NCBI RefSeq assembly: GCF_001941975.2
Contig: NZ_CP146991.1
Location: 4,767,501-4,831,500, forward strand
Origin: Sporomusa sphaeroides DSM 2875
GTDB taxonomy: Bacteria > Bacillota > Negativicutes > Sporomusales > Sporomusaceae
Reading direction: 5' to 3'
DNA: 64,000 bases
The notes beneath the pieces are model-generated. The model saw only the letters and a list, made by a program, of their open reading frames with translations, was not told where the DNA came from and did no database searches. Both the position numbers and the translations under genes were made by a program. Each line of letters starts with the position of its first letter. Position 1 is the stretch's first letter. Positions 35,647 through 44,802 of this stretch are shown here, in pieces.

Positions 35647-36246
35647 CTATATTATCTGTTGCTCTTTAAAGCTAATGTACTTTGAACTCCTTCCGATAAT
35701 TACATGGTCCAAAACTTGTATTCCCAATAATTTTCCTGCCTCTACAAGCTTCCTGGTTAGTTCAATATCTTCCGGACTGGGCGTTGGGTCACCTGATGGG
35801 TGATTATGAACGAAAATTGCACTGGCACTGGCACGTTTTATGAGCAGCTTGAATACCTCACGGCAATGAACCAGGCTTGCATCCAGTGTGCCTTGCGATA
35901 CCGTTTCCTGAAAGAGAACATGATGCTTGGTCGATAGACCCACAACACGGAAGTGTTCTGTCTGGAGGTACTCCATATCTGAACGTACCAGATTACAAAC
36001 ATCTTGAGGGCTACGAATAATAACTCTTTTATCCGCCACAGGTGCATTGACTTTCTTTACAAATTCCAAAATAGCAGTAAGCTGCCGGGCTTTCACCGCG
36101 CCAATGCCTCTAATTAATTTAAGTTCATCCTCACTGGCATTCATTAAATCTTGTACTGTAGGAAAAGAATTCACTAATTCAGTTACCATATATCCATTAG
36201 GCTCTTCACGCAAGCAACCTGCCAGCAAATGTCTCATTGTATTCAT
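35647..36246 (-). CDS. radC: RadC-like JAB/MPN protein
   Basis: About 199 residues start at ATG 36246 (GGAGGAATGCATA upstream). An N-terminal helix-hairpin-helix (LKLIRGIGAVKARQLTAILEF) precedes the JAMM metalloprotease-like domain with the H-x-H...S..D signature VHNHPSGDPTPSPEDIE. The role of RadC is uncertain despite its name; mobile-element copies are common. Its usual genomic partner, a DNA-transfer or repair gene, may be the recombinase set upstream in the same orientation. Confidence 0.92.
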   Translation of the reverse strand: MNTMRHLLAGCLREEPNGYMVTELVNSFPTVQDLMNASEDELKLIRGIGAVKARQLTAILEFVKKVNAPVADKRVIIRSPQDVCNLVRSDMEYLQTEHFRVVGLSTKHHVLFQETVSQGTLDASLVHCREVFKLLIKRASASAIFVHNHPSGDPTPSPEDIELTRKLVEAGKLLGIQVLDHVIIGRSSKYISFKEQQII

Positions 36247-36354
36247 TATGCATTCCTCCACAAATAAAATAACCAGCCCTTGCACGGTTGTTATAGCACC
36301 CGTAACAAGAGCTGGATTTTTGCAAAATCACTAACCCCAACACGCTCATCAGCC

Positions 36355-36585
36355 TTACAAATCATCCACCTTAAAACAGGGCTCTCCACCTGCCCTACAA
36401 CCAAACAGCCATTTCGCCAATACCACCCCGTCAGATAACCCAACCAGATAAGCGGCTTCCTGTTCAGCACATGTCTCTTCCTCTTTGCTGTGCACATTGC
36501 CCATCAAATTAGGTTTTATCTCACTCATCCCGGCTACAACCCTGCGGCCAATAAAGTCCAGCAAATCTTTTTTAAAGCTGCTCAT
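36355..36585 (-). CDS. small hypothetical protein of the DUF6744 operon
   Basis: The 76-residue product begins with ATGA overlapping the stop of the DUF6744 gene, which indicates translational coupling. It is acidic with three cysteines (ETCAEQEAAYLVGLSDGVVLAKWLFGC in part) and no known domain. Being the last member of the MoxR-VWA-DUF6744 operon, it may be a component or accessory of that module. Confidence 0.55.
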   Translation of the reverse strand: MSSFKKDLLDFIGRRVVAGMSEIKPNLMGNVHSKEEETCAEQEAAYLVGLSDGVVLAKWLFGCRAGGEPCFKVDDL

Positions 36586-37574
36586 GCCGCACCCTCTACA
36601 CTGACCCGCTCAAGCATAATACGGACTTGTTTACGAAGTACCTCAATGGTAGAACGGACCTCTCCAAGATTTGCTTCCAGTAAGCTTTCATATTCACCAA
36701 CCTGCTGTTTTAACCCTTGAAGCTGCTGAATAGCGTTGCTGGCAGCAGACTTTGATACTACCTTCTGGTCGCGCAGCGTTGCCGCAAATTCTGCCGCAAG
36801 AGAAGCCAAAGTTTTCTTAACGCCCAGCACTTCCGCGTTACCACCAAGCATATTGCCAATTTGCGATACCTGGGACAGCACATGTCCACGCAGCTTTTCT
36901 TCCAGCATCTGTTTCTGCTCAATAGCGTTGATAACAGGCAAACAGTGCATTTCCGCATTATTCCCCGGCAGCAGTTTCACCAGAGAATTCATGGCCTTAA
37001 CCGTGCCGGCATGAACAGCAGGCGTGAAATAAACGGCCCCCGCAGGTCGAACTCCAATAGCCTGACATTCTCCCAAAACAGTTTTTATCATCTTGCGCAA
37101 ATGGTCGCCCACAAAATAGTCACGGTACTTATTGTACTGCATTTCCGCTTTGCGCAGAGCCGGCATGGCTTCGTCCGACAGAGCGGTGGTCTTAATACTG
37201 CCCCACTGCCTTTCAAACTCAATTTCACCAATTTGCTCATAGTTAAGCCGGACATTCTTTTTATCCCTGACCTCTTTAATCATATGGCGTACCACTCGTT
37301 CTTCTGAAGATAGGACTTCCCGAACCATCAGAACTTCCGTGATTTCCTCGCCAGCCCTTAATACGCCGCCTACTTCTGAGGTGGCTCGGCGAAAGGCATC
37401 GGACGGGCGTATCGGCGCGGGTACATACTTTTCCGGCAAGCCGACATTAGCTGCCAAATTTACCAAATCGTCGCGAAGTATTTCCATATCGCTGACACTG
37501 AACCACACAAGGTTTCCCAGGATAGTATCTGCCTCGCCGCCTCTGACAGCATATAAGTTATTCATATTGTTCAT
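36582..37574 (-). CDS. DUF6744-like coiled-coil protein of the MoxR/VWA module
   Basis: The 330-residue protein has an N-terminal domain (about 1-200; LYAVRGGEADTILGNLVWFSVSDMEILRDDL), a central region (GVRPAGAVYFTPAVHAGTVKAMNSLV) and a C-terminal coiled coil (about 240-325). No catalytic motif is visible. It fits the family catalogued as DUF6744, found next to MoxR and VWA genes on Firmicutes mobile elements. It could be the substrate or adaptor of the MoxR AAA ATPase. The start is ATG 37574 with GGAGCGATGGAAT upstream, 14 nt after the VWA gene. Confidence 0.6.
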   Translation of the reverse strand: MNNMNNLYAVRGGEADTILGNLVWFSVSDMEILRDDLVNLAANVGLPEKYVPAPIRPSDAFRRATSEVGGVLRAGEEITEVLMVREVLSSEERVVRHMIKEVRDKKNVRLNYEQIGEIEFERQWGSIKTTALSDEAMPALRKAEMQYNKYRDYFVGDHLRKMIKTVLGECQAIGVRPAGAVYFTPAVHAGTVKAMNSLVKLLPGNNAEMHCLPVINAIEQKQMLEEKLRGHVLSQVSQIGNMLGGNAEVLGVKKTLASLAAEFAATLRDQKVVSKSAASNAIQQLQGLKQQVGEYESLLEANLGEVRSTIEVLRKQVRIMLERVSVEGAA

Positions 37575-37588
37575 ATTCCATCGCTCCC

Positions 37589-39025
37589 CTATATTTTTTG
37601 AAATAATTCTTTAACAATGCTTTCATCTAGCAAATCCGCTATATGCCACACAGCATCTGACCAGAGCTTAAGCTCACAAGCACTGCTGCCAATCAAAAGG
37701 CTATATATCCGGAATTGCTTTTCGGCCTTAAGTTTATGCAGCTCTTGCAAAAACACATCGCTTAGCCGGCACTCCCCATCGGTAATCAATACAACGTCAG
37801 CCTTGGCAAAGCCGCCTGTTTGCAATTGCTGCATTGCCCAGCGCAATGGCTGTTCATAGTCCGTACCGCCTCCCAGAAACTCTGTCGCCAGCTTTAGCAG
37901 CTTATCCGGCGGGCGTTTACCTGCCGGGAATATATCTGTAATGAGCTCACGGTGCTTACTGGCAAACAAAGCGTACCCGAATGCCCGGCGTTCCCTTTCT
38001 GCAATTTCGGCTAAGCCAACCGCTACCGCCTTTGACCAGACCTCTCTTTCCCCCCGCATAGACCCCGAGGTATCCACAAGTGCCAGAACCGGCCCCTGCC
38101 CCCGATAGTCTGTCTGCCGCAAGTCATATTGCATCAGCTGTCTTTCTGTCATTTTTCTATAGAAATCCAGCTTTAGAGAAGGCTTTCGCAATGATAACAG
38201 TTCCTGGTGCAACATATGGTTGATGTCGCTACCCTGGGTAATACTATGCAGTTCAAGCCGCTGCTCCAACTTTACCTTGCGGGAGGCGGCTGCGATATTG
38301 CGCATCCGTCCTACCAGCTTGGTCATATCCCGGAATTTTTGCTGTCCGCGCAAGATTGTTATGAGGTTTGCCTTTTTATCATAAGGCAAACGGTTAAATT
38401 CGCCTTGCTGCAGCCCCCATGCCATGATAACGCTTTCGGTTGCTTCTAGTTCCAAAGTTGCTGCACTAATCGCACTATCTCCGGCTTTCCGCACTACCGA
38501 CTGGTTACTGGCAAGAACTGCTTTTACGTCATCCATAGCCGCCTTAACCGCGGCCAGCGCCCGCTGAGCTTCCTCTGTGTGATTATCCAATAGCTCAGCT
38601 TCCCTCTTTCGCTCTACTGCATAGTTAACTTTTTGAACCGCCTGCCGCAGCTGGACATCCTCCTGAAGCTGATTCACAAGGGCTTCCAGCAGGGCTTTAC
38701 TGCCCAGGCCAGCCCCAAACTCATCACACTGCGTATATTGCCGTAATTCTTGATAAGCAGGCGATTCCAGCATTTTAGCCATTTGCGCCTGATTGAACAG
38801 GTATTCCGGCATTACCTCCCTCACCGGGATTAATTCCGGCATGGTCTTATACAGAGAAAAGAATATATCGGCAGACAGCTCCCCCACTGTCGCCAGCAGG
38901 ATTCCCCCATTAGTTACCATCGCCTGCAACTCCTTTGACTGGACAAATACATTATCATAGGCGGCACGGTCGAATACATCGTGCCGGACGGTATGGCGAG
39001 ACAGCTTTTTATTAGTTTGCTTCAT
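37589..39025 (-). CDS. VWA domain protein (ViaA/CobT-like partner of MoxR)
   Basis: The 478-residue protein has a helical N-terminal half with long coiled coils (EAELLDNHTEEAQRALAAVKAAMDD). A C-terminal von Willebrand A domain (about 315-475) carries the MIDAS metal site intact: LALVDTSGSMRGE, the Thr in LGGGTDYEQPL, and VLITDGECRL. The layout is that of ViaA-like proteins, which act with a MoxR ATPase. It lies 12 nt downstream of the MoxR gene. The binding target is not known. Confidence 0.85.
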   Translation of the reverse strand: MKQTNKKLSRHTVRHDVFDRAAYDNVFVQSKELQAMVTNGGILLATVGELSADIFFSLYKTMPELIPVREVMPEYLFNQAQMAKMLESPAYQELRQYTQCDEFGAGLGSKALLEALVNQLQEDVQLRQAVQKVNYAVERKREAELLDNHTEEAQRALAAVKAAMDDVKAVLASNQSVVRKAGDSAISAATLELEATESVIMAWGLQQGEFNRLPYDKKANLITILRGQQKFRDMTKLVGRMRNIAAASRKVKLEQRLELHSITQGSDINHMLHQELLSLRKPSLKLDFYRKMTERQLMQYDLRQTDYRGQGPVLALVDTSGSMRGEREVWSKAVAVGLAEIAERERRAFGYALFASKHRELITDIFPAGKRPPDKLLKLATEFLGGGTDYEQPLRWAMQQLQTGGFAKADVVLITDGECRLSDVFLQELHKLKAEKQFRIYSLLIGSSACELKLWSDAVWHIADLLDESIVKELFQKI

Positions 39026-39037
39026 TGTAAACTCCCC

Positions 39038-40171
39038 TTATAGCCCCAACAGATAGGTGTTGACTACCGCCTCATTCATAGCTTGAATCGCTGCCAACCG
39101 CTCGGTAATGGTAACAGACGACTTACCTTCTGCTTTGGCCTGCTTAATCAGTTCTGTCAGCATTCTCTGGGCAGCCTTCAATTTATGATTGGCTTCTGTT
39201 GCCAATGCTGTACGCTCTGCCCCGTCAGGTGTAGCCGTTAGCTTGGCTTTCCATTCAAGCGCACCATCAAATATTTCGTTGGCCTTAACAACTAAGGGGT
39301 TAGCGAAGCCCAGCACCATTTTCCTAATGGCTTTTATTTGCTCCGGTTCGGTCCAAAGCATATGTGACAGGATTACAATATCGTCATCTGCAACCTCCAG
39401 CCTCCCTTCAAGCCAGGCATGAGCCTGCAAGAATCGTAAGCAGTTCCTGAAACGGCGGTCAGAAATAATAAAGCCCTGCGCACGAAGCTCTTTCCAGAGC
39501 CGCACCAAGGCTTGAATGATGTCACCTGTTATTTTGACTTGTTCCGCTTGCTTCTGTACCGTAGTTAGTTCCTGCAAGCTTATTGTCGTCCTTGGCTTAG
39601 CACTGCTAAGCTGCAGCATACCGGCAAAATTACGCTCGTCTTTAATGTACTCAACGGTATACCGCAGGTCAAACCTATCCCAAAGAGCTGCAAGTTCTCC
39701 GTCTGTGCCGCCATCCGGCAGTTCGTTGGACAGCCCCACCAGTACTTGCAGCGGAATTTGCCGTGGAGTACTGCCATCATCAAAATATACCCGCTCATTC
39801 ATTATCGGCAATAAGGTGTTCAAAACAGCGGAATTGCACTTGAATACTTCATCAATGACAGCAATATCGGCTTCCGGTAACTTTCTGGCTGTAACCCGTT
39901 TATATTGGTCATTTTCCAAAGCCTTCAAGGATAATGGCCCAAACAGTTCCTCCGGCGTACTGACTTTGGTTAGCAGCCGACTGAAGAAGACTCCGCCGAG
40001 CTGTTGAGCCAGACATTCTGCAATGGCAGTCTTGGCACCGCCGGGTGCACCCAGGATTAATATATTCCCCCTGGCAATAGCCGCCACCAGTAGGCCGCGA
40101 ATGACTTCTGCCCGCTCCAGAAAGCAGCTATTTAGCTCTTGCTCCAACGCGGCGAATGTTTTGTTTATCAT
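39038..40171 (-). CDS. MoxR-family AAA ATPase
   Basis: About 377 residues start at ATG 40171 (GGAGGATGTATGT upstream). It has Walker A (LILGAPGGAKTAIAECLAQQ), Walker B (ADIAVIDEVFKCNSAVLNTLLP), sensor 1 (VGLSNELPDGG) and an arginine finger region (LAALWDRFDLRYTVEYI). These motifs define MoxR/RavA chaperone-like ATPases, which remodel target proteins with a VWA partner. The VWA and DUF6744 genes follow on the same strand. Confidence 0.9.
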   Translation of the reverse strand: MINKTFAALEQELNSCFLERAEVIRGLLVAAIARGNILILGAPGGAKTAIAECLAQQLGGVFFSRLLTKVSTPEELFGPLSLKALENDQYKRVTARKLPEADIAVIDEVFKCNSAVLNTLLPIMNERVYFDDGSTPRQIPLQVLVGLSNELPDGGTDGELAALWDRFDLRYTVEYIKDERNFAGMLQLSSAKPRTTISLQELTTVQKQAEQVKITGDIIQALVRLWKELRAQGFIISDRRFRNCLRFLQAHAWLEGRLEVADDDIVILSHMLWTEPEQIKAIRKMVLGFANPLVVKANEIFDGALEWKAKLTATPDGAERTALATEANHKLKAAQRMLTELIKQAKAEGKSSVTITERLAAIQAMNEAVVNTYLLGL

Positions 40172-40229
40172 ACATACATCCTCCAAACATTATTGAAATT
40201 ATATCCCCGGCATCCCCGGTGCCAGGCAT

Positions 40230-41315
40230 TCAACAGGCTTCTTTGGCCTTAATCAGACGAAAAGTATTGGAAACCTTTTTCTTACCGAACGCAGCTAATT
40301 TAGTCTCGTCTACGCCCATTTTCTTAAGGTTCGCTGCCGTCAGCGTCAAATACTGAAACACGTCCACCCCGGCGTCGTGAAGCTCAGTGCATAGTTCATA
40401 CAGCTTATCGGCCTCCATATGCCAGCTTACACTGGGAACAAAGGAGAAGGCGGCATCACCGACAGGAATGTCGCCGTTTTCCTTGGCCCATACTTTTAAC
40501 CTATCTTTCATATCATCCAATGCCGCTTCCAAGCGAATCACTTCTGCGGCAACACGCTCGGCATCGGCACGGTCAGTCACAGGCACCGGGTCAAAGCTTA
40601 CACTTTTTATGCATAAGCCGGCATGACGGCAATACTGGCAGTGCTTGCCCGGCGCAGCAGGAAACAGGCTGTCACTCATCCCGTCAATCCCGCCGGACAT
40701 ATTCCATTCGGCTACTTTATCTTCAATATCTTCCGCAAGACGGAATGCCCAAATTCGCGCTTTTTCCATTTCTTCCAGTGTATAGGTATGGGCTTGACGG
40801 CTCTGTGCGTCAGGGTAACGCAGAAATACCAGTTCCGCATGAATTTCCTGAACTCCCGTTACTTGTGATAAGTACCAGGCGTATAAGCCCAACTGGTGAT
40901 TATCCACAGGTAAATATTTTTGCCTATTCGTTTTCCAGTCGATAAGCTGAATTGTGCCGTCCGGTAATGTCTGATACCAGTCGATGTACCCCTGAAAGTA
41001 AAGCAACCCGGTGCTATCCAGGGGAATTACAAAGTGTTGCTCTGCCTGACCGCCAGTAACGCCCATTACCATGCTATGCTGCGTCAAATAAGTAACCTCG
41101 TCTGCATTTACCGGGATTTGGGCTTCTTGCACGATGGCAGCATTGACCGCCGCTTGTATATCCATCCCGTTTAAATACATTTGTATGGCCGCATGTACCG
41201 TTTTGCCTAATACTAACGTTTCTGTCGGCGATTCCGTCATTTCATATAGGTACTTATATTGGAAAGAAGCAGGACATTCTTCATAGCGCTTTAGACGTGA
41301 ATAGCTATATATCAT
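40230..41315 (-). CDS. PD-(D/E)XK nuclease with Cas4/AddB-like iron-sulfur cysteines
   Basis: The 361-residue protein begins YSYSRLKRYEECPASFQYKYLY, whose Cys pairs with the C-terminal trio KHCQYCRHAGLCIKS as an Fe-S site. The nuclease core is GYIDWYQTLPDGTIQLIDWKTN with the later QLGLYAWYL helix; the motif set matches PDDEXK_1/RecB-like exonucleases. The C-terminal 110 residues form an extra helical domain. Its ATG overlaps the stop of the Sak4-like gene, so nuclease and recombinase are coupled, as in phage recombination pairs. Confidence 0.85.
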   Translation of the reverse strand: MIYSYSRLKRYEECPASFQYKYLYEMTESPTETLVLGKTVHAAIQMYLNGMDIQAAVNAAIVQEAQIPVNADEVTYLTQHSMVMGVTGGQAEQHFVIPLDSTGLLYFQGYIDWYQTLPDGTIQLIDWKTNRQKYLPVDNHQLGLYAWYLSQVTGVQEIHAELVFLRYPDAQSRQAHTYTLEEMEKARIWAFRLAEDIEDKVAEWNMSGGIDGMSDSLFPAAPGKHCQYCRHAGLCIKSVSFDPVPVTDRADAERVAAEVIRLEAALDDMKDRLKVWAKENGDIPVGDAAFSFVPSVSWHMEADKLYELCTELHDAGVDVFQYLTLTAANLKKMGVDETKLAAFGKKKVSNTFRLIKAKEAC

Positions 41316-42313
41316 GCCGCCTCGCCACCTTTTACAATGCTGTAGGCTTCGATGATATTCGTTCCGTTCTTTTGCACAATGCTAGCCGTTATGAATGTTC
41401 CAACTGGAACCTCCAAGATGTCTGCACAGGCTGACCAAGCCAATATGTGGGTATCCTTTTGAAGCAGTACCAGCTTAACAAAGGTTTGCTTGCCTTTAAT
41501 TTTGGCCTCAGCACTGACGATTTGGTATGCATTTAAAAGCTCTATAGTATTTGAAGTGAATATGTCTGGAACTTCTTCCGCTTCTGGTGGCGGTAATGGC
41601 GTTACTTCAGCTTTAGATATGCTGTTATTATCGCAGTTAAGCCATGAGAGTAGCTTATTTCCTGTAGAAATATCTGGCTTGAAATATTGACCGTCAAAAA
41701 TGCCTGTACGGTCTTTAGATGGAGTGGCTATATGTTCGATGCTTAGGTCAAACACAGTAGTGAATTCATATTCAATGCCTTCACGCTGAATAGCGGACGT
41801 CCCCAACTTCTTAATTGTAGTTTTGCCATTCTCCACAACCTGGGCGTATTCTACTTTTGACCGCAGTGTAGCGATTATATGGCAAGAAGATTTAAGCATG
41901 GTTTCTACCAGAGCATTGTGTTTGGGCGTGTACTCGCGCCAAGCAGCCCAGCTATTACCCTTAAACTTACTGTCCGTTGCTTTCCCCTGCTGGTCAAGTA
42001 TGCCGCCTTCGCCGGACCAGCAATGCGAAAGGCTGTCAACGATAATGACTTCAAAGCCCTTTTGTTCTGCCAGCTTTATGGCGGCAATGTATTTGTCCGG
42101 GTCATATGGCGGCGTTAAGGTCAATACGGAATAGTCTCCCAATTGGGCGTACAGTTCGGCAGAACCATTCTCGCTATCAATGACCGCTATGCTGGACCAG
42201 GGAGCCATGCCGTTGGCGACCAGTAAAGCACTGTAGGTCTTTCCTGCTCCGCTCGGCCCGGTAATACCCAGACGTAATTTAGCCCGTTTACGTTCCGCAG
42301 TTTTGAATTCCAC
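41312..42313 (-). CDS. Sak4-like RecA-fold ATPase, probable single-strand annealing recombinase
   Basis: About 333 residues start at GTG 42313 (AAGGGACTGATAATC upstream). Walker A is LGITGPSGAGKTYSALL and Walker B is VIIVDSLSHCW; the segment IATLRSKVEYAQVVENGKTTIKKLG follows, typical of AAA_24/Sak4 phage recombinases. The C-terminal 100 residues add an OB-like tail (LLNAYQIVSAEAKIKGKQTFVKL) that could bind ssDNA. It overlaps the nuclease gene by 4 nt and belongs to the leftward operon to radC. Confidence 0.8.
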   Translation of the reverse strand: MEFKTAERKRAKLRLGITGPSGAGKTYSALLVANGMAPWSSIAVIDSENGSAELYAQLGDYSVLTLTPPYDPDKYIAAIKLAEQKGFEVIIVDSLSHCWSGEGGILDQQGKATDSKFKGNSWAAWREYTPKHNALVETMLKSSCHIIATLRSKVEYAQVVENGKTTIKKLGTSAIQREGIEYEFTTVFDLSIEHIATPSKDRTGIFDGQYFKPDISTGNKLLSWLNCDNNSISKAEVTPLPPPEAEEVPDIFTSNTIELLNAYQIVSAEAKIKGKQTFVKLVLLQKDTHILAWSACADILEVPVGTFITASIVQKNGTNIIEAYSIVKGGEAA

Positions 42314-42332
42314 GATTATCAGTCCCTTCACT

Positions 42333-42398
42333 TTATTTGTTACGCTGGATAAGAAAGTCGATAAATTCGGCCAGTAGATGTAGTAAAGCTTTTCTCAT
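42333..42398 (-). CDS. 21-residue peptide with strong ribosome binding site
   Basis: ATG 42398 follows AAGGAGGCGTTGCCT, as good a ribosome binding site as any here. The peptide MRKALLHLLAEFIDFLIQRNK is amphipathic. It lies just after an intrinsic terminator and just before the recombinase gene. It could be a leader peptide controlling readthrough or a small membrane-active peptide. Confidence 0.5.
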   Translation of the reverse strand: MRKALLHLLAEFIDFLIQRNK

Positions 42399-42433
42399 AG
42401 GCAACGCCTCCTTTTCAATAGTTGCAGAAAATG

Positions 42434-42462
42434 AAAAAGACCCAGCTATTTCCAGCTAGGTC
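42434..42462 (-). terminator. intrinsic terminator in the recombinase operon leader
   Basis: GACCTAGCT/AGCTGGGTC (42439-42462) followed by five T residues on the minus strand. It either ends the zinc-ribbon transcript or attenuates the recombinase operon. Confidence 0.75.
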
Positions 42463-42529
42463 CTAGTTGATTACATATTACTTATACCAAAATATGCAGT
42501 TTCGTTGTTGCTATTCAAAAGGTGTTTTT

Positions 42530-42740
42530 TTATGGATGATTTCCAAGAAGTTTACCAGTTTTATCAATGTAGCTAAATCCTTCTCCATCTCCATTTGCAA
42601 CAACAGCCATCCCTTCTGAAAAATGGCTTGCTGCTACAAATTATCATATTTCCGCTATGGTCAATAAAACCATATTTACCATTGACCTCCACTCCTGCAA
42701 GCCCCTCAGAAAATTCCGTTCCTCATTTATACTGTAACCT
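42530..42740 (-). pseudogene. WG-repeat protein remnant
   Basis: Two different minus-strand frames each show WG-type beta-repeats: EGLAGVEVNGKYGFIDHSGN on one side and MAVVANGDGEGFSYIDKTGK on the other. They are joined by a frameshift near 42630. No start or complete gene remains. Confidence 0.6.
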
Positions 42741-42924
42741 AATTACTTCTTTTTCGTTTTTGTCAACGCAGCCTACTTTGTCAGCAATTTAACAAGAGTT
42801 CAACCTTCTGAAACTCATGCATAACACCTGTATATATGCTGCATTATAATAACCACCCTACATGTAAAACCTACCGTAATTCCGACAGGGCGTACACTTT
42901 GCATATGCTAAGCTTTACAAAAGC

Positions 42925-43662
42925 TTATGCTGGTTTTTTATTTTTTGCAAACCTCAATAATGCTATATAATTTATAAAACCAAATAGACCAAATGCCACA
43001 TACAGAGTAGCTTCACGAAACATATAATCTATTACAAGTATTAGCATCCATCCAATAATTGATGAAATAAAACTAATTAATAAGTTTCTCTTAATGCCAT
43101 GTACGCCATTAAACCTAATACCAGAGCCTACTACTAATAGGACACTTTTTGCAACTGGCATAACCATTCCAGCCGTAAATAACCATACAAGATGAAGAAA
43201 TGGGTTTTGCGGAAATGAAAAATATAACATATATCCCGGAATAGTTACTGCTAAACCAATTATAGCACCACCTATTCCATACTCCCAATCAACTCGTCCT
43301 GCTTTTTGACGTATAGTTGAAATGGCACGAATAGCAAAACCATACAGAATTCCATACCAAAGTAAAACCGTCGTATTTTGTTCTAACTCGAATCTAACAT
43401 AATTGTTAGGGTACTTTGAAGTAGCGCCAAGCATAAACATAAATATTAATATTCCTAACCCTACTGCCAATTCAGCTAACACAGCCATATTATTATTTCC
43501 AATTGAGTCATTTCCTACGGCTTTCGACATACTTATAGTGCTTGATATTTCTCCTATCGCACTGGTAGTATCTATTCCATCCTGCGCCGTAGCCTTACCA
43601 CATTTCTGGCAAAAACGAGCACTATCTGGTACTTCTTGACCGCAATGAATACAAAATCGCAT
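42925..43662 (-). CDS. zinc-ribbon multi-pass membrane protein
   Basis: The 245-residue protein starts with a double zinc ribbon (FCIHCGQEVPDSARFCQKCGK). A Ser/Thr-rich linker and five or more hydrophobic helices follow (LAVGLGILIFMFMLGAT, YGILYGFAIRAIS, LISFISSIIGWMLILVIDY and others). The zinc ribbon is presumably cytosolic. No known transporter family is recognised. It is one of several zinc-ribbon genes in a row up to 44979, suggesting local duplication. Confidence 0.7.
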   Translation of the reverse strand: MRFCIHCGQEVPDSARFCQKCGKATAQDGIDTTSAIGEISSTISMSKAVGNDSIGNNNMAVLAELAVGLGILIFMFMLGATSKYPNNYVRFELEQNTTVLLWYGILYGFAIRAISTIRQKAGRVDWEYGIGGAIIGLAVTIPGYMLYFSFPQNPFLHLVWLFTAGMVMPVAKSVLLVVGSGIRFNGVHGIKRNLLISFISSIIGWMLILVIDYMFREATLYVAFGLFGFINYIALLRFAKNKKPA

Positions 43663-43693
43663 AAATTAAGTCCCTCTTTCTTTTTACAAAATA

Positions 43694-44728
43694 TTAATGA
43701 CCATGTTGAATTATTTTTTGTATGTTATCATCCCCCGGGTAGATATCTCCTTTTATTACGTTACTAACTTTAGCTGCATCGGGCAATAAATTAGGATTTG
43801 TCTGAACCATTTTACCTGAAACGCCCAATTCGATTGGTATATACAGTTGAAAGGTAGTATCAATATCTTTAACATGTGCATAGTACATTCCCTCACCACC
43901 ATACCACAGTTTGCTAACTTTATAATTCTTCCGTATATCTCCTAAAGTACTACCTTTACTCACCTTGTTGGACGCTAGTTTTGGCTGACCACTTTGAAGT
44001 AATTGAATAACAGCCTCTTGCCCTGATGTATTCAGCCCTAGCTTTTGCCAACCGTTCTTTGTCTTTTCTGCGCATTGCAGAGCTGTTAACCCTGCCGAAT
44101 CTTTTGCATTTATTTCTATGTCTTTCGCGCTTAAGAGCACCTGAACAGTTTCTATATATCCTGCTGAAGCTGCAAGCATTAATGGGGTACCTCCTTTTGT
44201 GTCTCTTACATTAACATTGGCACCTTTATCTATTAATAATTTTACAATTTGCGCATTATCACCCGCACAAGCTAATTCCAATAAAGTTGCTCCGTCATTA
44301 TCCTTCAAGTTTGGATTGAGCCCAGATTCTATCAATGCTTTTGCACCATTTACATCTTTATTAAATAAACACTCAACAAACTCACTAACAGTAACGTTTT
44401 TTGTACTGTTTACTTCCATAGCCTGCTTGGTACTCTCCTGATAAGAACTTTGCACCGAAACAGGTTCGCTTTTTCCGAAAAAAGCTATCCCTATTCCGAT
44501 AATCACAACAATACTCCCAATTATTAAATATACGTTTTTATTTTTTAATAGCTGACTTTTTTCTGCCGTATATTTCAACTCACCTGAAACATCTGCAACC
44601 GTAGTAGTATTAACTTCATTGTCGTCACTTGCAGTAAATATACCACGGTAAATTTTTTTGCCACAATTTCGACAGTATTGTGCTTCATCTGCAGCCTGAC
44701 TCCCGCAATAATTGCAATAGGACACCAA
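43694..44728 (-). CDS. zinc-ribbon, single-pass membrane, ankyrin-repeat protein
   Basis: The 344-residue protein has an N-terminal double zinc ribbon (YCNYCGSQAADEAQYCRNCGKK). One membrane helix follows (about 65-82, VYLIIGSIVVIIGIGIAFFG), then about four ankyrin repeats (about 110-240; GATLLELACAGDNAQIVKLLI, GGTPLMLAASAGYIETVQVLL). A C-terminal domain of unknown type (GDIRKNYKVSKLWYGGEGMYYAHV) ends the protein. The ankyrin part should face outward if the zinc ribbon is cytosolic. It is part of the zinc-ribbon cluster. Confidence 0.75.
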   Translation of the reverse strand: MVSYCNYCGSQAADEAQYCRNCGKKIYRGIFTASDDNEVNTTTVADVSGELKYTAEKSQLLKNKNVYLIIGSIVVIIGIGIAFFGKSEPVSVQSSYQESTKQAMEVNSTKNVTVSEFVECLFNKDVNGAKALIESGLNPNLKDNDGATLLELACAGDNAQIVKLLIDKGANVNVRDTKGGTPLMLAASAGYIETVQVLLSAKDIEINAKDSAGLTALQCAEKTKNGWQKLGLNTSGQEAVIQLLQSGQPKLASNKVSKGSTLGDIRKNYKVSKLWYGGEGMYYAHVKDIDTTFQLYIPIELGVSGKMVQTNPNLLPDAAKVSNVIKGDIYPGDDNIQKIIQHGH

Positions 44729-44802
44729 ATCTCATCTCCTTTTAGAAACATATCGCAAACAAGAAACCTTGCCTATCCTCCATACAGATGACAAACATAA
44801 TA

